NCBI RefSeq assembly: GCF_037975245.1
Contig: NC_092576.1
Span: 16,278,111-16,342,110 of the forward strand
Direction of reading: 5' to 3'
DNA length: 64,000 bases
Origin: Apostichopus japonicus
Lineage: Eukaryota > Echinodermata > Holothuroidea > Aspidochirotida > Stichopodidae
The number at the start of each line of letters is the position of its first letter. Within the stretch, counting starts at the first letter, position 1. A program made the translations under genes and the position numbers. Shown piece by piece: positions 11,089-26,368 of the stretch. The notes beneath the pieces were generated by a model. That model did not search any database, was not told the origin of the DNA, and saw nothing but the letters and a program-made list of their open reading frames with translations.

Positions 11089-13628
11089 AAGGTTAGTTGC
11101 ATGCTTTCGTAGCATGATTACTGTACATAGCTTCAATATGAACACACTAAATGTAGTCTGCATGACAACAAATGTGACTGCACAGCAGATAGCATTGGGC
11201 ACTTCAACAACAAATTCAACATCTGCTTTGATTTTCTTGTTTCTTTGTTTGTTCTCTTTGGGTGGGGGCAGGTCAACAAGGTCAATGCAAAAAGATACTT
11301 CCTTGTTGGCAATGTAAGGACAACAAAGGTGAATATAATCTAACAAGAAAATAATCTAATAAAACCAAAAATCAGTTCCTAAAATTGATTAGTTCTGGTC
11401 TTTAGACCTGATATGTAATAGTAGAGTACCAGTATACTCTTTATCCAACTCCCTGCTTTACCACTGATACAAATCACATGTGACAATATCATGATTCGTG
11501 GCAAGGTATATTCTCATCACATTAAATGGATACTGGCGATAACACATCACTTCACAGTGACCCTTCTGTTTACTTGCAAGTAAGCCTGTGGTCCAGAAGC
11601 CTCCCACTGCAAGGAATTAATAACATGACAAATGGAAGTATAGAGGTTATCCCATGAATAAGTGCATGGCAAAACAATTTGCAACCACCACTCAGTTTTC
11701 TCATTTTGAATGTGAGAGGAAATATACTTAAAATCATTGCAATAGGGAAGCAAAGAGGACTCTTATAGTAATTGTAGTGCATGCTACAATATTGGGACTA
11801 CCAGCTCGCTCCATCATATACTGTACATGGCTGGCTAGTGAATGCCAGCTGAACATACAATCTTCACAGCAATCTCAAATTTACAGGTTGGCTACGCAGG
11901 AAATAATCCAGGCATAGATTTGCAAAGAATTTTGGCGGGAAACAATGAATTCTGCACACGTTAAGAAAATATCTCTCCTTGAGTAGCATACTTCTTCTAA
12001 ACAATACGTTAAATTCTCGACTTTTATTCTCGACTTGAACAAGACAGGTAACATTGAACGCATTTGAGTTAAAATCATCTTGCCAAAAAGTTGCAAGCAA
12101 CAAATGTTAATCATGTTTATCCGCAACGACTCAGTGTTATCTGTACTACTTCAGCTCTTGCAACATAGGCACTCGTAACATTAGTATTGTAGCATGGCAT
12201 TATATACTATAGCAGCGTATGGCATATATTACGTGTTTTGAATCATAATAAACCAGGGCCAAGACATTGACAAAGCAGTTTTTAATAGACCGGAAGGTGT
12301 TGCAATTGAATTGATAGACTAGACCTAATAGATTAATCCTCCATTAGGCCTTTGAATGTTCCATATGTGTTCGTCAAATTTCGCTAACTAGGCGAGGTTA
12401 TGTTAACATGTTTTTTCTTTTGACCAATCAGTGTCCAGGACCCTGTGTATTCTCTGTCATGTCCGAAAAAGGCTTGACTCGTGATTTACAGCTTGGTTCT
12501 GACATCTGGTTTTAGTAATCATTATTCCTAGAGTACAGTATATAAACATTACACAATATAGTTTAGCTTTGGTCTACGTTAAAGGCCCAAACGATGAACT
12601 TGTTTCTTTGTGACAGAAATAACTTTAAAAGGACTTTCAGTAACAAAGACCCCTCCATTGAAAATCATCAACTAAGTTTGACATTCATCAGGCACTACAA
12701 TGACAAGTGTTTGTTTACAAATGCAGTTGTTCAAGTTTTCTTCTTTCATCTCTCTCTGCCCAGAAAACCTACTATCTTGAAATAGAAACCTTTTCCTTTC
12801 TTTGAATTATTTATGCATGGGGAAAAGTGAAGATACAGTGACAGGCTTCTTTTTAAAAGACCTTCAGGGTATATTAATGACCTAACACAGTCCTTCAGAA
12901 ATTAGAAAATTTACATCAGTCTACTCTCTTGTGTTGTGTTTCTTGATATCTTGAAAATAAATAGGCCTATATGATAAATACATGCCATATCCCTAGTAAC
13001 TGATATGCAAGTGCAATCAATGTGATGACAAATAAACACAGACTGAAGCAAGGATAGAAATCCAACTGGTATCCTTGTTATTTGCTAAAATTCATGAACT
13101 TTTCAAATGAGCCACTTAGCAAATAGCAAAAATTCCACAATATTTGAACCTGTGTTTACTACTGTATAAACACTGGAAGTTAATCAATTGTTTTTGTTCT
13201 GATGTACAGCTGGCCAAGTTACTCCTAGGCAGGGTTGTATTTAGGCCTAGGTACAGCTGGAGCCTGACCTTGGTGATGGATTTTTACTGATGACTAAACA
13301 GCTGAGAATAACTTCGTAAGAATCGACAAATGTTTGCCTATTTCTTGCATTTTCTACAGTTTTAAAGGAAATTAGTCCCATTTACAGCTTGTTCAGGCCT
13401 TAGGGAGATAAAAGCTAATGATTCACATGGATATCTTGTCCACTGAAAATACACTTAGATGCCAATAACATTTCAGCATTCAAGAAAAGATGAAATTTTC
13501 CTTTTAAATGGTCTTAATGATTTCCTGTTTACAACGCCAACAAATGAGTGCTGTTAAATATGACTGATGATTGACTTCTTTTAGTGGGCTTAGCTTTACA
13601 CTGCACTTGGCCTGCCTGTTCTTTAAAC

Positions 13629-13656
13629 CAGGGAGTTGCTCTGTAGAAACTCCCTG
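13629..13656. repeat. Short hairpin, CAGGGAGTT family (right-arm mirror)
   Basis: Mirror copy of the 5652-5679 hairpin, with the same 9-bp stem and inverted loop. Confidence 0.6.
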
Positions 13657-15574
13657 TTTCAACCCAGTCTGCATTAATGTGATGTCAACTGGACCAGGAA
13701 CCCGGAATATTTAATCATGTGAAAAGAGTCAAGGAGTTTGATTGGCAGAGTATATATCCCTGTATGACCAGGATTTCAGATCATATGTTCCCGCTATGTC
13801 ATGCCCTGTGTATGTCATCTAGGGGTCATCAAATTGGGGCCCAAATGTACAAGGATAATCCTTTTTTGCAGTACACCCATAAGACATTGTGGTACGTAAA
13901 TATCAAATACAGGAACTTTTGTACCAGGGCCTATGCAGGCAGCAGCCAAAAAAGTTCATGTGGCCCTCACATGACTCACAAAGATAGCAGTTCTCTTTTA
14001 TTGGTACAGGACCCTTTGGACCACCAATTACAGCAACTGTATACTATTTTTAATAGACCCAGGCAGCAACCACAGAAATGTGCTGTGGGCCACAGATTAT
14101 TTAATCATGTAAAAGAGAGCAGGATGGTTCTTTTAGCGATGCTAGACCTTATGGTTATTGGGTATTCAAAAAAAACCATGAAAAAAATGTATCCTCTACC
14201 AGAGCCAAAAAACATCCAAGGGCCCTTGGCCCAGACTTGATTTGTCATGAAAAAAAACCAGAATCAATCTTGTAGTTGAACAGTTTTTGCATTCATTACA
14301 ACTTTTTCCTGGTTCCCATGGAACAGTCATTATGGGCCCATGGTCAACACATAATTTGATTATGTGAACAGAGCAGGATAACTAGTTTAGGGTGTTGGTC
14401 CAATTGGACATTGGGGTGTCCAAAAATACCAACAATTTTTTTTTCATGTAACAGGGCTGCAGAAGCAACCTCAGGAAAGGCCCAATGGCCAACACAGGAT
14501 TTGGTATAAATGTGAAAATAGACAAAGGGCCCAAGATTTGCATTTTGAGAACAATTATATAAGTTTTATAATAGACATTTATCATTGTGTATAACATAAA
14601 GATTTTGCTTGCTTGCCGCTAGTGAACCAAATACAATCTCATGCTGAAACCATTATTGTAATGTAATTTATAATTCATTTGTCAATCATTGTGTCCTAAT
14701 TAAGCCACAATAACAGTTATACTGTATATATGCGGACATGAAAATAACACATAGCTTCATACAGAGCAGTTACACTGCAACCACAAAATCATCACCAGTG
14801 AACTGAGTGTTGTTCAAAGTCTCATTGCAATGTTTTGCAAATTCTATTGTATAAATTACGGAGGCCCAAAATCAGCAATTTAATTTCTATGTTCTATACC
14901 TGCCAGATATCGCACTCTAAATTTTTAAGTATAGTTTGTTTTTTTGGGGGGAACTCCACGAGACAGAAGGTCCGTGAGATCGATGGTCTACATCATGGTC
15001 CATTGATAGCCCGGCCAGACTGAAGGTCCGAGCCAAGTGACAAAAACCTGAAATGACACCATTTCATGATTCCATGCACATACTAGAACAACAAAAAGAA
15101 AGCAAAAAAAAAGAAGCAACTGTTCGAACAAAATATTTTTCAGAAAAATTGCATTTAGTTCCTCACTCAACTGAAAATTTTCAAAATTTGTCTTTTTGAT
15201 AAAAGAGAAGAAGGTAATTAGAAGACCTAAACATTTACAACCATAGGCAACGAAAGGGGGGGGGGGGGTGAGCAGTGGCGTAAGTAGACTTTTTTCATTA
15301 GAGGGGGTCAAATAGATTGACAAGGGGGGCAATATTGTTTAAAATAGGGTATTGCTTTAGTTATATTGTATTCTAAAATTTCATTTGGGAAAGCAAAGGG
15401 GGCGAGACTTTTGAGAGCGGCGGTCCTTCGCCCCCTTCAACCGCCCGAGCCCCCTTGCGCAAGTCACTGGTATCCACTATGAAAAGAAATGGCTGTAAAT
15501 TCTTTTTAACTACGCGCTTAATCAACGTAATATTACCAGTAGTAATATTAGGGCCTAGTGATGGTTTCGGTCTT

Positions 15575-15655
15575 GCGGACCTCTTTTAATTTCAGTCTCG
15601 CAAACCTTCAGTCTCGCAGACCTTCGGTCTCGCGGACCTTCGGTCTTGTGGCCTG
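15575..15655 (-). repeat. GAGACCGAAGGTC minisatellite, right-arm mirror
   Basis: Inverted copy of the 3660-3745 array, reading as CCTTCGGTCTCGC-type units on the plus strand. The partner segment with the opposite orientation lies at about 14955-15035. Confidence 0.55.
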
Positions 15656-16383
15656 TAATTATTATTTGGTAGCAATGCTACCGTAGCATGGAGATGTCCT
15701 GTTCCAATAATTCTATCACACTTTTGGGAAGGCGTTTCCCAGGAACCAAATAAACAAATGTACCCCCCCCCCCAATATAAATTACTGGAAATTCCCATCC
15801 CTTACATATGAAGTGATACCATTTTCCAGTAGTTTGCAACTGGTTACATCATGAGCTCATCTAGGTCAATGGGGGATGGGCATTTTGGGGGTCTACTGGC
15901 AGGGGTACCCCACCAATAAAAATTACTGGCAATGCCCATCCCTTGTATCTGAAGTCCTAACCAACATTTACCAGTAGGTTTCAAGTGGTTACCTCATGAG
16001 CTGACCTAGGTCAGCCGTGAGGGGTCAATTATAGATCACTGGCAGGGGTACCCCACCACCAATAATTACTGGCGATGGCCATTTGTTGCTCTTGGGGCCA
16101 TACCTGACACATTGTTCTTACTTTGATGTGGTTACCATGAAAGCTGCTCTAGGTTAGCTATTAGGTGACTTTAAAATTGCTCTCCCAGCCACATCCACCA
16201 CAGTCGGTTTGCCAGTCGTCAGGTTTCATATACAGGAATGCATTGTGAACATTGTGATGTACCAAGCAATTGGTTACCTTCCCACCTAACCAAACCCTCT
16301 GGACTCCCGCTCTACAGATCAGTGAAAAATTGACCAAACTAATGAAGCTTGCACGTAAATGATATACTAGACTGTTTTATTCA

Positions 16384-16712
16384 GTGGCGTAGGAAGGTAC
16401 TTTTGAGTGGGGGGGCTGAAGACTGAAGGCCGGCCTGGGGGAGGGGTCTAAGGGGAGGGGGTGTCCCCCTCCCCTTTTGAATTTTTTGCATTTCCAGGTG
16501 GCCTCAGATACAATTTGGTGCAATATAGCACACTTCAACACCCACTCCATTTTGTAACCTTAATTTTGTATTTTCACCTGGCCTTAGATGCAATTTGGTG
16601 CTCCAAATGAGATTTTTTTCTCATTTGGAAATGAAAAAGGGGTTTTCTGACTTGCGGAGCGGGGGGGGGGGCGGAATGATACTTCCGCCCCTCCACATTT
16701 TTCACTGGGGGG
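16384..16712. mobile_element. G-rich segment, possible nested MITE
   Basis: Starts CAGTGGCGTAGGAAGG and ends near TTTTTCACTG followed by a G run. It contains opposed G- and C-rich patches and a repeated phrase (GGTGGCCTCAGATACAATTTGG and a close variant about 85 bases later). The end region resembles, inverted, the inside of the 8218-8532 element. Both 3.1 kb copies contain it, so it predates their duplication. No clear target-site duplication is visible. Confidence 0.35.
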
Positions 16713-17386
16713 GGTATCTTAAATATCATTAAACAGTTGGGTACAATAGTTAAACTCACTCTTCCATCTTTTTTCTCTATGGTACTTGTTCCTTTGCTTT
16801 TTGGACTCTTGGATAAACTTTTTGTTCTGCGAAGGGTACCAATATATCATCTTAAAACATGTCTTTAAGCCATATATAACACAGTTCTCCTCTTCTGTTG
16901 TTGCCTCCACACTGGTGTCGTACTGTACATCACAGGAAAGCTCACCCTTGATTTAGATATTTGGCTTTTCAATTCCTGCTGGAAAAAAGAAACAGCAAAG
17001 TATTCATCATTTGAAAAAAATAAATAAATAAAGTCGTCACCACAAAGTTATGTGAGATTTGCTTCCACTATAGTCTCAAAAAACAATCCCAAAGTTTGAA
17101 GCAGACTGTATAAAGCTGAAAATTTGAACGAGAGTGTCATCACCATTGCAACCAGAATCAAATGCCCAGAATACAGAGATAATAAAACATGGGCTAAATC
17201 TTTGTTTGTTTTTATGATCTTTAAAAATATAAAATTTTAGAAACAGAAATGCACTGAGCCAACTTATTTATAGGCCTAATCGTTTTTAGTTGTTATTTTG
17301 CTTGCTCACATAACAAGCCTGTTTAGACCTAGGCTAGAGGAGAATCAGTACTTTGTTACACTAAGTTTGTCTTCGGTCGTTTTGAT

Positions 17387-17408
17387 TTAGTCTTACTAGT
17401 AGTACTAA
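17387..17408. repeat. Internal 22-base palindrome, TTAGT...ACTAA type
   Basis: A near-perfect palindrome centred on ACTAGT with TTAGT and ACTAA ends. It has the same length and end words as the array at 18608-18844. The second copy of the direct repeat carries it at 23724-23745. Confidence 0.55.
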
Positions 17409-18607
17409 GGTATATAATGGACCGGCGAAGACTAGAGAATACCCAGAGTTTTAGCAACTGCGTTAAACTGTATCATCTGATCTATTATTTACGCCAATGA
17501 GTTTCATTCAATCTAGGATCAAAAAGAGAAAACTAATTAATCTTAACCTTTAAATTTTGCGACTAAACAGATATGCTTGAATTACAAATAAATGTCAAAA
17601 AACATCATAATCTAAGAATCGATGCATATACATAAACAGAATAATTTGAATTCGCGCTAGTGAACCCTGCACTACATTGGAAAGAACAAAAAACGTGCAA
17701 TTAGACCAAACTAAACATACTAAATTTTCCGTTACTTTTACATAAAATATCAATAAAAATACAACAACTTACTCTTTTGGCAGTATACTAAAAGCACATG
17801 TTATAATAACTTCAGACTATCAAGCTTTCCTGAGAAAAAACGGTTAATACTTCTTACAGTAAGCAAGTCGACCGTGAAGGAATGTCGCAATTGTTTCCTA
17901 GGCGTGACCGGAAATTAAATACTAAAAAATGATAAATGAAAAGGTTAAATAGAACTGAAACGTGCATCCTGACTGCTCGCAACATATAATACCGTTGACT
18001 AGCCAACATAATTTGTTAAGACTACTGTGACTGTACGTTTGAAGGTCTAGCCTTGCTTATTCAATATCACAAAGCCTACCCATTTAGATTCACATGGGAA
18101 ATTACAGGAAATCTTTACCAAATGAGTGTAGACTTCAAATCAACTATTGAGCCTTATAGTTCCAGCATTTGTTTGGGAATAAATTAGAAGATTATGTGCC
18201 ACTGTTCAATCTAGCCCAATACACACATAACACATTGTTAATTGGTGTTTAGAATGCACACTTTAGTATTGAGAATGCACTGCAGTACCCAGTAGAAGCC
18301 TATAGGCTACTCACTGTCATTGCACTTGTATATTGCGAAACGCCAACGTGACAACGGTAGCGTTACACTAACCATAATACAGTACTAGTGCCAGTGGCCT
18401 AACAATTAACTTTAATTTTACCTTCAAGTTAAAGGAATAACAGGTAGGCCGATGATGCAGTTAATACCTCCATTCTTCTAAAGACCTTCTTGGGTGATTT
18501 ACGGTTGAAAGTTCTTAGAGTGATCGTATGAAACTATGCCAAGCCCAGCAAGCTGCCGTTGCCTCTCGGTTTCCAAATTGAAGTGAATCGAATTGAGTTA
18601 AAATACA

Positions 18608-18844
18608 TTAGTCTGTCGACACCGACTAAGCTACGATTATGGCGTAAATCGGGTGTCCGTTTCGTTCTTAGTCCATGGGTTAAAATACCTTAGTCCGTCG
18701 CCACCGACTAAGCTGCGATTATATTTTCCTTAGTCAGTGTAAACTAACTAAGAAGCAGCGATGAAACGAAGATTTTTGCTAGTCCGTGTGCATTGACTAA
18801 CGTTACAGACTTATTTAACGTTAGTCCGTAGCAATATTGACTAG
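18608..18844. repeat. Array of five imperfect palindromes, TTAGTC...GACTAA
   Basis: Five 22-24-base palindromes begin at 18608, 18690, 18730, 18779 and 18821. The general form is TTAGTC, N, GT, four to six variable bases, then a complementary half ending in GACTAA. The centres differ while the ends are kept, as expected if the ends are a binding site or are constrained as a stem. The array sits within 15 bases of the right end of the 3.1 kb repeat unit, a subterminal position. A sixth half site, TTAGTCCATGG, occurs at 18668. Confidence 0.75.
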
Positions 18845-18859
18845 TTTATTTTTTCAGTG

Positions 18860-18985
18860 TATAAACAGAGCTCATTTTAAAGTGCTGCCATACCAACAAA
18901 CCGCCCGACAGTGATATGAAGAAATAACATGTTAAGGTCACGTACACGAATGTTTACATCCAGTTGTCTGATGAAAATGATATAC
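18860..18985. other. Unique sequence before the AT tract
   Basis: Starts where the two 3.1 kb copies diverge. No feature recognised. Confidence 0.4.
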
Positions 18986-21758
<2,773 letters not shown>

Positions 21759-21788
21759 ACACTTCCACTATATGGGGGGATTGGGGGT

Positions 21789-22390
21789 CTACTGGCAGGG
21801 GTACCCCACTAATATAAATTACTGGAAATGCCCATCCCTTACATATATAGAGTCCTGCCAATCATTTTACAGTAGTTTTCAACTGGTTACCTCATGAGCT
21901 AATCTAGGTCAATGGGGATGGGCATTTTGGGGGTCTACTGGCAGGGTTACCCCACCAATGTAAATGACTGGAAATGCCCATCCCTTACATATGAAGTGAT
22001 ACCTATCATTTTCCAGTAATTTTTCAACTGGTTATCTCATGAGCTGACCTAGGTCAATGAGGGAATGGGCATTTTGGGGGTCTACTGGCAGGGGTACCCC
22101 CCCCCCAATATAAATTACTGGAAATTCCCATCCCTTACATATGAAGTGATACCATTTTCCAGTAGTTTGCAACTGGTTACATCATGAGCTCATCTAGGTC
22201 AATGGGGGATGGGCATTTTGGGGGTCTACTGGCAGGGGTACCCCACCAATAAAAATTACTGGCAATGCCCATCCCTTGTATCTGAAGTCCTAACCAACAT
22301 TTACCAGTAGGTTTCAAGTGGTTACCTCATGAGCTGACCTAGGTCAGCCGTGAGGGGTCAATTATAGATCACTGGCAGGGGTACCCCACC
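21789..22390 (+). repeat. Tandem array of about 145-bp units
   Basis: Units start with CTACTGGCAGGGGTACCCC at 21789, 21935, 22082 and 22226, and a diverged unit starts near 22370. The spacing is 144-147 bases. Each well-preserved unit has the palindrome GGGGTACCCC (21935 has GGGTTACCCC), then TAAATTACTGG, ATGCCCATCCC and CTCATGAGCT. Copy 1 of the direct repeat retains only the right-hand units (from 15760). The array therefore marks the fuller left end of the repeated element. Confidence 0.85.
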
Positions 22391-23723
22391 ACCAATAATT
22401 ACTGGCGATGGCCATTTGTTGCTCTTGGGGCCATACCTGACACATTGTTCTTACTTTGATGTGGTTACCATGAAAGCTGCTCTAGGTTAGCTATTAGGTG
22501 ACTTTAAAATTGCTCTCCCAGCCACATCCACCACAGTCGGTTTGCCAGTCGTCAGGTTTCATATACAGGAATGCATTGTGAACATTGTGATGTACCAAGC
22601 AATTGGTTACCTTCCCACCTAACCAAACCCTCTGGACTCCCGCTCTACAGATCAGTGAAAAATTGACCAAACTAATGAAGCTTGCACGTAAATGATATAC
22701 TAGACTGTTTTATTCAGTGGCGTAGGAAGGTACTTTTGAGTGGGGGGGGGGGGCTGAAGACTGAAGGCCGGCCTGGGGGAGGGGTCTAAGGGGAGGGGGT
22801 GTCCCCCTCCCCTTTTGAATTTTTTGCATTTCCAGGTGGCCTCAGATACAATTTGGTGCAATATAGCACACTTCAACACCCACTCCATTTTGTAACCTTA
22901 ATTTTGTATTTTCACCTGGCCTTAGATGTAATTTGGTGCTCCAAATGAGATTTTTTTCTCATTTGGAAATGAAAAAGGGGTTTTCTGACTTGCGGAGCGG
23001 GGGGGGGGCGGAATGATACTTCCGCCCCTCCACATTTTTCACTGGGGGGGTATCTTAAATATCATTAAACAGTTGGGTACAATAGTTAAACTCACTCTTC
23101 CATCTTTTTTCTCTATGGTACTTGTTCCTTTGCTTTTTGGACTCTTGGATAAACTTTTTGTTCTGCGAAGGGTACCAATATATCATCTTAAAACATGTCT
23201 TTAAGCCATATATAACACAGTTCTCCTCTTCTGTTGTTGCCTCCACACTGGTGTCGTACTGTACATCACAGGAAAGCTCACCCTTGATTTAGATATTTGG
23301 CTTTTCAATTCCTGCTGGAAAAAAGAAACAGCAAAGTATTCATCATTTGAAAAAAAATAAATAAATAAAGTCGTCACCACAAAGTTATGTGAGATTTGCT
23401 TCCACTATAGTCTCAAAAAACAATCCCAAAGTTTGAAGCAGACTGTATAAAGCTGAAAATTTGAACGAGAGTGTCATCACCATTGCAACCAGAATCAAAT
23501 GCCCAGAATACAGAGATAATAAAACATGGGCTAAATCTTTGTTTGTTTTTATGATCTTTAAAAATATAAAATTTTAGAAACAGAAATGCACTGAGCCAAC
23601 TTATTTATAGGCCTAATCGTTTTTAGTTGTTATTTTGCTTGCTCACATAACAAGCCTGTTTAGACCTAGGCTAGAGGAGAATCAGTACTTTGTTACACTA
23701 AGTTTGTCTTCGGTCGTTTTGAT

Positions 23724-23745
23724 TTAGTCTTACTAGTAGTACTAA
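23724..23745. repeat. Internal palindrome, copy 2
   Basis: The counterpart of 17387-17408, identical by eye. Confidence 0.55.
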
Positions 23746-24944
23746 GGTATATAATGGACCGGCGAAGACTAGAGAATACCCAGAGTTTTAGCAACTGCGT
23801 TAAACTGTATCATCTGATCTATTATTTACGCCAATGAGTTTCATTCAATCTAGGATCAAAAAGAGAAAACTAATTAATCTTAACCTTTAAATTTTGCGAC
23901 TAAACAGATATGCTTGAATTACAAATAAATGTCAAAAAACATCATAATCTAAGAATCGATGCATATACATAAACAGAATAATTTGAATTCGCGCTAGTGA
24001 ACCCTGCACTACATTGGAAAGAACAAAAAACGTGCAATTAGACCAAACTAAACATACTAAATTTTCCGTTACTTTTACATAAAATATCAATAAAAATACA
24101 ACAACTTACTCTTTTGGCAGTATACTAAAAGCACATGTTATAATAACTTCAGACTATCAAGCTTTCCTGAGAAAAAACGGTTAATACTTCTTACAGTAAG
24201 CAAGTCGACCGTGAAGGAATGTCGCAATTGTTTCCTAGGCGTGACCGGAAATTAAATACTAAAAAATGATAAATGAAAAGGTTAAATAGAACTGAAACGT
24301 GCATCCTGACTGCTCGCAACATATAATACCGTTGACTAGCCAACATAATTTGTTAAGACTACTGTGACTGTACGTTTGAAGGTCTAGCCTTGCTTATTCA
24401 ATATCACAAAGCCTACCCATTTAGATTCACATGGGAAATTACAGGAAATCTTTACCAAATGAGTGTAGACTTCAAATCAACTATTGAGCCTTATAGTTCC
24501 AGCATTTGTTTGGGAATAAATTAGAAGATTATGTGCCACTGTTCAATCTAGCCCAATACACACATAACACATTGTTAATTGGTGTTTAGAATGCACACTT
24601 TAGTATTGAGAATGCACTGCAGTACCCAGTAGAAGCCTATAGGCTACTCACTGTCATTGCACTTGTATATTGCGAAACGCCAACGTGACAACGGTAGCGT
24701 TACACTAACCATAATACAGTACTAGTGCCAGTGGCCTAACAATTAACTTTAATTTTACCTTCAAGTTAAAGGAATAACAGGTAGGCCGATGATGCAGTTA
24801 ATACCTCCATTCTTCTAAAGACCTTCTTGGGTGATTTACGGTTGAAAGTTCTTAGAGTGATCGTATGAAACTATGCCAAGCCCAGCAAGCTGCCGTTGCC
24901 TCTCGGTTTCCAAATTGAAGTGAATCGAATTGAGTTAAAATACA

Positions 24945-25181
24945 TTAGTCTGTCGACACCGACTAAGCTACGATTATGGCGTAAATCGGGTGTCCGTTTC
25001 GTTCTTAGTCCATGGGTTAAAATACCTTAGTCCGTCGCCACCGACTAAGCTGCGATTATATTTTCCTTAGTCAGTGTAAACTAACTAAGAAGCAGCGATG
25101 AAACGAAGATTTTTGCTAGTCCGTGTGCATTGACTAACGTTACAGACTTATTTAACGTTAGTCCGTAGCAATATTGACTAG
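24945..25181. repeat. Palindrome array, copy 2
   Basis: Five palindromes at 24945, 25027, 25067, 25116 and 25158, at the same spacing and with the same sequences as in copy 1. The array again ends 15 bases before the unit's right border. Confidence 0.75.
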
Positions 25182-25196
25182 TTTATTTTTTCAGTG

Positions 25197-26339
25197 CACG
25201 GGTGTTTTTATGTTTAAAGTTTTGCACATGGTTTTAACTTCAACTCTACAATATTATTTTTCCTTAGTTTAAAATAACCGATTCAAATATAATTTCTATA
25301 AATGTAAATTATGCTAGGACAAGTGATAAACAGTTGTCATATCCACATTTTGGGTTAAACTCTGGAACTCATTAGATATTATAATTAAGTCAGCCTCAAC
25401 ATTGAACTCTTTTAAAAAAAAAGATACCAAAAAAAATATAGTCAACTTGCCAAATCTAATTTCTTACTTTTAGTATTTACTGTATTGATTTGCGACAAAT
25501 TCATTTTCTTATATTTCTTTCCTTTTTTTGTTTTCTATTATCTAATTTTTGTTATGGAGTTTTTTTTCCTTTCACCAAGTTTTTCTCCAGTATATGTATA
25601 AATTTATTATATTCAAATAGGGAAAATATTCCATAAGCATTCTGCTCTTTTTTTCTCCTTTTTCATGCATTTGTATAGCTTAAATACTGTTTATCAATTA
25701 ACATGATGATATTTTCTTTGTACCTGTCTCTCTAGATTGTATTGTATATCAAAATATTAATTGATACTTTGCTAATCATTCATGTACTGTACACAATTGC
25801 TAGAAATAAAGTGTTGTGATTGTCAAATTGTTATTCTTCGAAATGCTAGACAATCGCTGGAATATGAGAGCTACCATATAGTTAACAATTTATCAAAAAT
25901 GGATTTAAAGGAAAAGAGAAGGTGGACAGTGAAGGTGAGTGAGATGTTCCACCGGGGGATCATTATACGTTTTAGCGGTGGTGGCTAGAGAAAGGCGAAT
26001 GTAAAACCTTTCGAATATGAATAGTAGAAGCCTCTTCCACCCACGGTTTAGCTCAAAATTTACCGAGGTTCTTCTCTTAGTTTAGATTAAAGTGTAAACA
26101 GTTTCCTGTTTGTTTGCTCTTGCTGTTACTGCTGTACTGAGATATTTCCTCGCTTAACATTCCCACCTGAGCCTTTCCAGTCGCCACTAATGTGCCCCTT
26201 TTTTGCGCCACAACATGGCGTCGTACTTTTTAACTGTTAGTTGTAACAACATTGATTCGTGTCCTTCGTTGCTTTGCTATTCATACAAGTTGGATTGATT
26301 CTTTATTCATTCACTTTTCACTCTCCGTTTGAACTTTTT
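25197..26339. other. AT-rich non-coding stretch before the LINE
   Basis: No gene recognised. The part from about 26040 contains CT-rich tracts and could be the 5' untranslated region of the LINE that follows, but no boundary is visible. Confidence 0.4.
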
Positions 26340-26368
26340 AACAGATAATCAGTGTTTTCTCTTTTTTT

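Larger units (their letters stand above)
11089..15762 (-). repeat. Right arm of the giant inverted repeat
   Basis: Reverse complement of 3561-8220, 14 bases longer in net. Most of the excess is an added short motif near 15675-15690, where the left arm has CTACATGCTACC and the right arm has a duplicated GCTACC-like segment. The outer end runs straight into the poly-C start of the 3.1 kb direct repeat, and the two features share the bases GTA. The left and right arms have different outer flanks. Confidence 0.95.
15760..18859 (+). repeat. 3.1 kb direct repeat, copy 1 (left-truncated)
   Basis: Matches 22094-25196 nearly base for base. Differences seen are homopolymer lengths (for example a G run of 7 versus 12) and a few substitutions. 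It begins in GTAC followed by a C run, at the palindrome boundary, and ends with TTTTTTCAGTG. It contains, in order, parts of the roughly 145-bp tandem units, a G-rich segment, about 1.8 kb of AT-rich sequence and an array of imperfect palindromes. I recognise no protein family on either strand. Confidence 0.95.
22094..25196 (+). repeat. 3.1 kb direct repeat, copy 2 (fuller copy)
   Basis: The second copy of 15760-18859 lies 6.3 kb downstream in the same orientation. To its left it continues into two or more extra 145-bp units that copy 1 lacks, so the original element probably starts near 21760-21790 and is about 3.4 kb. The right end is TTTTTTCAGTG in both copies, and the flanks beyond it differ (TATAAAC versus CACGGGT). 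That is consistent with two insertions of a discrete element, or with a duplication whose flank was later lost. No encoded protein is recognisable. Confidence 0.95.

Noticed and set aside
3561-15762. Single giant transposon with 4.66 kb terminal repeats
   Set aside because: No target-site duplication at the outer ends, and the outer right edge coincides with another repeat's internal sequence. A rearrangement fits better.
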